Of a stretch of DNA of 64,000 nucleotides, positions 62,980 through 64,000 are shown one piece after another. The notes under the pieces are model-generated. The model had not been told where the DNA came from. It made no database searches and worked only from the letters and a program-made list of their open reading frames with translations. Position 1 is the first letter of the stretch. Each line of letters opens with the position of its first letter. The DNA lies in NCBI GenBank assembly GCA_029265355.1, contig JAJUJL010000009.1, forward strand, positions 1 to 64,000. Direction: 5' to 3'. The stretch comes from Chloroflexota bacterium. Its GTDB lineage: Bacteria > Chloroflexota > Anaerolineae > Anaerolineales > UBA4823. A program made the position numbers and the translations under genes.

Positions 62980-63942
62980 CTATTTGCGGAAGAAATTTGA
63001 GATGAAAAACCACAGATTCGCCGGTCGCTCTGCCAGGCGACGAACAAAGTACGGGTACCATTCGGTGCCAAAGGGCACATACACACGCACCGGGAAGCCC
63101 TCCACGACCAACCTCTCCTGCAAGTCGCGGCGAATACCGTGAAGCATTTGGAATTCCAAAGCTTGCTTTGGGAAATCGATCGACCTCACCAGCGAGCGCG
63201 CATACTCGATGCGCCGTTCATCATGCGTCGCCAGGGCTGGAGGGGGTGGAAATAAGCCATCCGCGCTGACTGGTGGACAGCCCGCCTCCAGGCAAGCCTC
63301 CAGCATAATTCGTGTGAGACGATCGTAATTCGCGTCGACATCCACTTTTTTCGGATATGCCACCTCGGGAGACTCTTTATAAGCCCCTTTGCAAAGGCGA
63401 ATCCGCGCCCCCTGTTGAGCAAAGCGGCGCACATCCGCCTCGCTTCGATACAAATACGCCTGAATTACAATGCCGACATTATCGAAGCCATGCTCGTCGC
63501 GCAGGCTATGGAATATCTCCAGGGTTTTCGCTGCCCAGGCATAATCTTCCATATCTATGCGCACAAAGTTTCGCTTGTCCCTAGCGCTGGTCAAGATCGC
63601 CAGTAAATGACTCCGGCATATAGACTCGTCCAGCGCCAATCCAATTTGCGTCAACTTGATGGAGACATTGGCGCGCACGCCCGCTTGCTGGATCGCCGTG
63701 AACATGTCTAAGATATCTTGGGTGGCTCGCGAGGCTGCCTCGAGATTGTGTGTGTGTTCTCCCAGGTGGTCGAGGGTGGCGTTGATACCTTTTTGATTCA
63801 ATGCGCGCACCACTCGAATAGCATCCTCCAATTTTTCTCCTGCGATGAATCGAGAAGCGGCTCGCCAGGCAAACTGCCAGCGAGTCACAATTTGCCGCGC
63901 CCAGGCGGCCTTGGATAGATAGATCAGAGATGAGCGTAGCAT
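62980..63942 (-). CDS. putA: Proline dehydrogenase
   Basis: The 320-residue monofunctional enzyme of the PutA barrel type has TLDHLGEHTHN, VSIKLTQIGLALD, RIDMEDYAWA, VIQAYLYRSEADV, RLCKGAYKESPEVAYPKK, FQMLHGIRRDLQ and RVYVPFGTEWYPYFVRRLAERPAN. It oxidises proline to pyrroline-5-carboxylate with FAD. The dehydrogenase partner is not in the window. ATG 63942 has AAGGAG upstream, and the gene is complete. The symbol is by function only. Confidence 0.93.
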   Translation of the reverse strand: MLRSSLIYLSKAAWARQIVTRWQFAWRAASRFIAGEKLEDAIRVVRALNQKGINATLDHLGEHTHNLEAASRATQDILDMFTAIQQAGVRANVSIKLTQIGLALDESICRSHLLAILTSARDKRNFVRIDMEDYAWAAKTLEIFHSLRDEHGFDNVGIVIQAYLYRSEADVRRFAQQGARIRLCKGAYKESPEVAYPKKVDVDANYDRLTRIMLEACLEAGCPPVSADGLFPPPPALATHDERRIEYARSLVRSIDFPKQALEFQMLHGIRRDLQERLVVEGFPVRVYVPFGTEWYPYFVRRLAERPANLWFFISNFFRK

Positions 63943-64000
63943 AAATCTCCTTGGTTTCAGAACCCTTAAATTCATTGTAGCATAAAAGCCTTGCGACAAG

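Noticed and set aside
1-64000. CRISPR arrays, prophage, transposases or a defence island
   Set aside because: I saw no regularly spaced repeats, integrase, transposase or restriction genes. The HNH protein alone does not indicate a defence system.

Overview
The window looks like an ordinary chromosomal segment of an aerobic bacterium, most likely Chloroflexota, class Anaerolineae. That assignment is inferred from gene content and not from any search. The pointers are FhaA/FhaB-type FHA genes beside an FtsW gene, a MoeA fused to a periplasmic-binding-like domain, GerW/YtfJ-like proteins in a LiaF-like cluster, a CtaA-CtaB fusion, RtcB with archease, Ni-superoxide dismutase, and an A2-type haem-copper oxidase. 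I see no insertion sequence, phage, integrase or CRISPR array. The only mobile-like sequences are two short dispersed palindromic repeats.

Layout. 0-2.1 kb: RNA ligase RtcB and archease (minus strand). 2.2-6.8 kb: two FHA proteins, MTA phosphorylase, and an FtsW fused to a degenerate penicillin-binding domain (plus). 6.8-9.2 kb: TyrRS, a PH-like membrane protein and an HNH protein, the last two divergent from apparently leaderless promoters. 9.3-18.4 kb (all minus): MBL hydrolase, ABC transporter with a SpoIIM-like permease fusion, Lgt, CDP-alcohol phosphatidyltransferase, FtsK, EamA transporter, then sodX-sodN behind a palindrome. 18.7-23.8 kb: ferredoxin, toastrack/LiaF-like envelope proteins, GerW-like proteins and a STAS/RsbW pair. 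24.1-30.1 kb: methyltransferase, MFS permease, SRAP protein, PflX-like radical SAM protein, a structured leader RNA and ProRS. 30.1-41.7 kb: fatty-acid beta-oxidation genes (SCP2, thiolase, FadB/FadN-like, two acyl-CoA dehydrogenases, MBL hydrolase) led by a TetR regulator with a palindromic operator, and interrupted by an alpha/beta hydrolase lipoprotein, a CNNM-type transporter and a lipoprotein. 41.8-45.4 kb: M23 lipoprotein, tRNA-Pro(GGG), two tandem Tat-type L,D-transpeptidases. 45.6-56.4 kb: a complete aa3-type (A2) cytochrome oxidase operon with assembly factors, downstream of a NarX/NarL-like two-component pair. 56.6-64 kb: PrxQ, a molybdenum-cofactor operon (MoeA-PBP, ACT, MoeA), UbiA, DinB, a rhodanese gene and proline dehydrogenase.

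The most interesting observation is at 62301-62765. A membrane-anchored rhodanese gene appears to stop at a TGA, but the same frame continues through a second TGA two codons later and then encodes a normal rhodanese C-terminus. Both TGAs sit exactly where relatives carry the Cys-Thr-Cys active-site motif. A 7-bp hairpin with a G in the second loop position lies about 22 nt after the second TGA. This reads as a selenoprotein with a Sec-Thr-Sec motif. The extended stop codon lies only 9 nt before the next gene and overlaps its ribosome binding site.

Other notable items are a degenerate receiver domain read in frame into cytochrome oxidase subunit II, with a good internal ribosome binding site; the Ni-SOD operon with a perfect 12-bp inverted repeat over its promoter; the SpoIIM and FtsW fusions; and several genes whose -10 box lies only 6-8 nt before the start codon.
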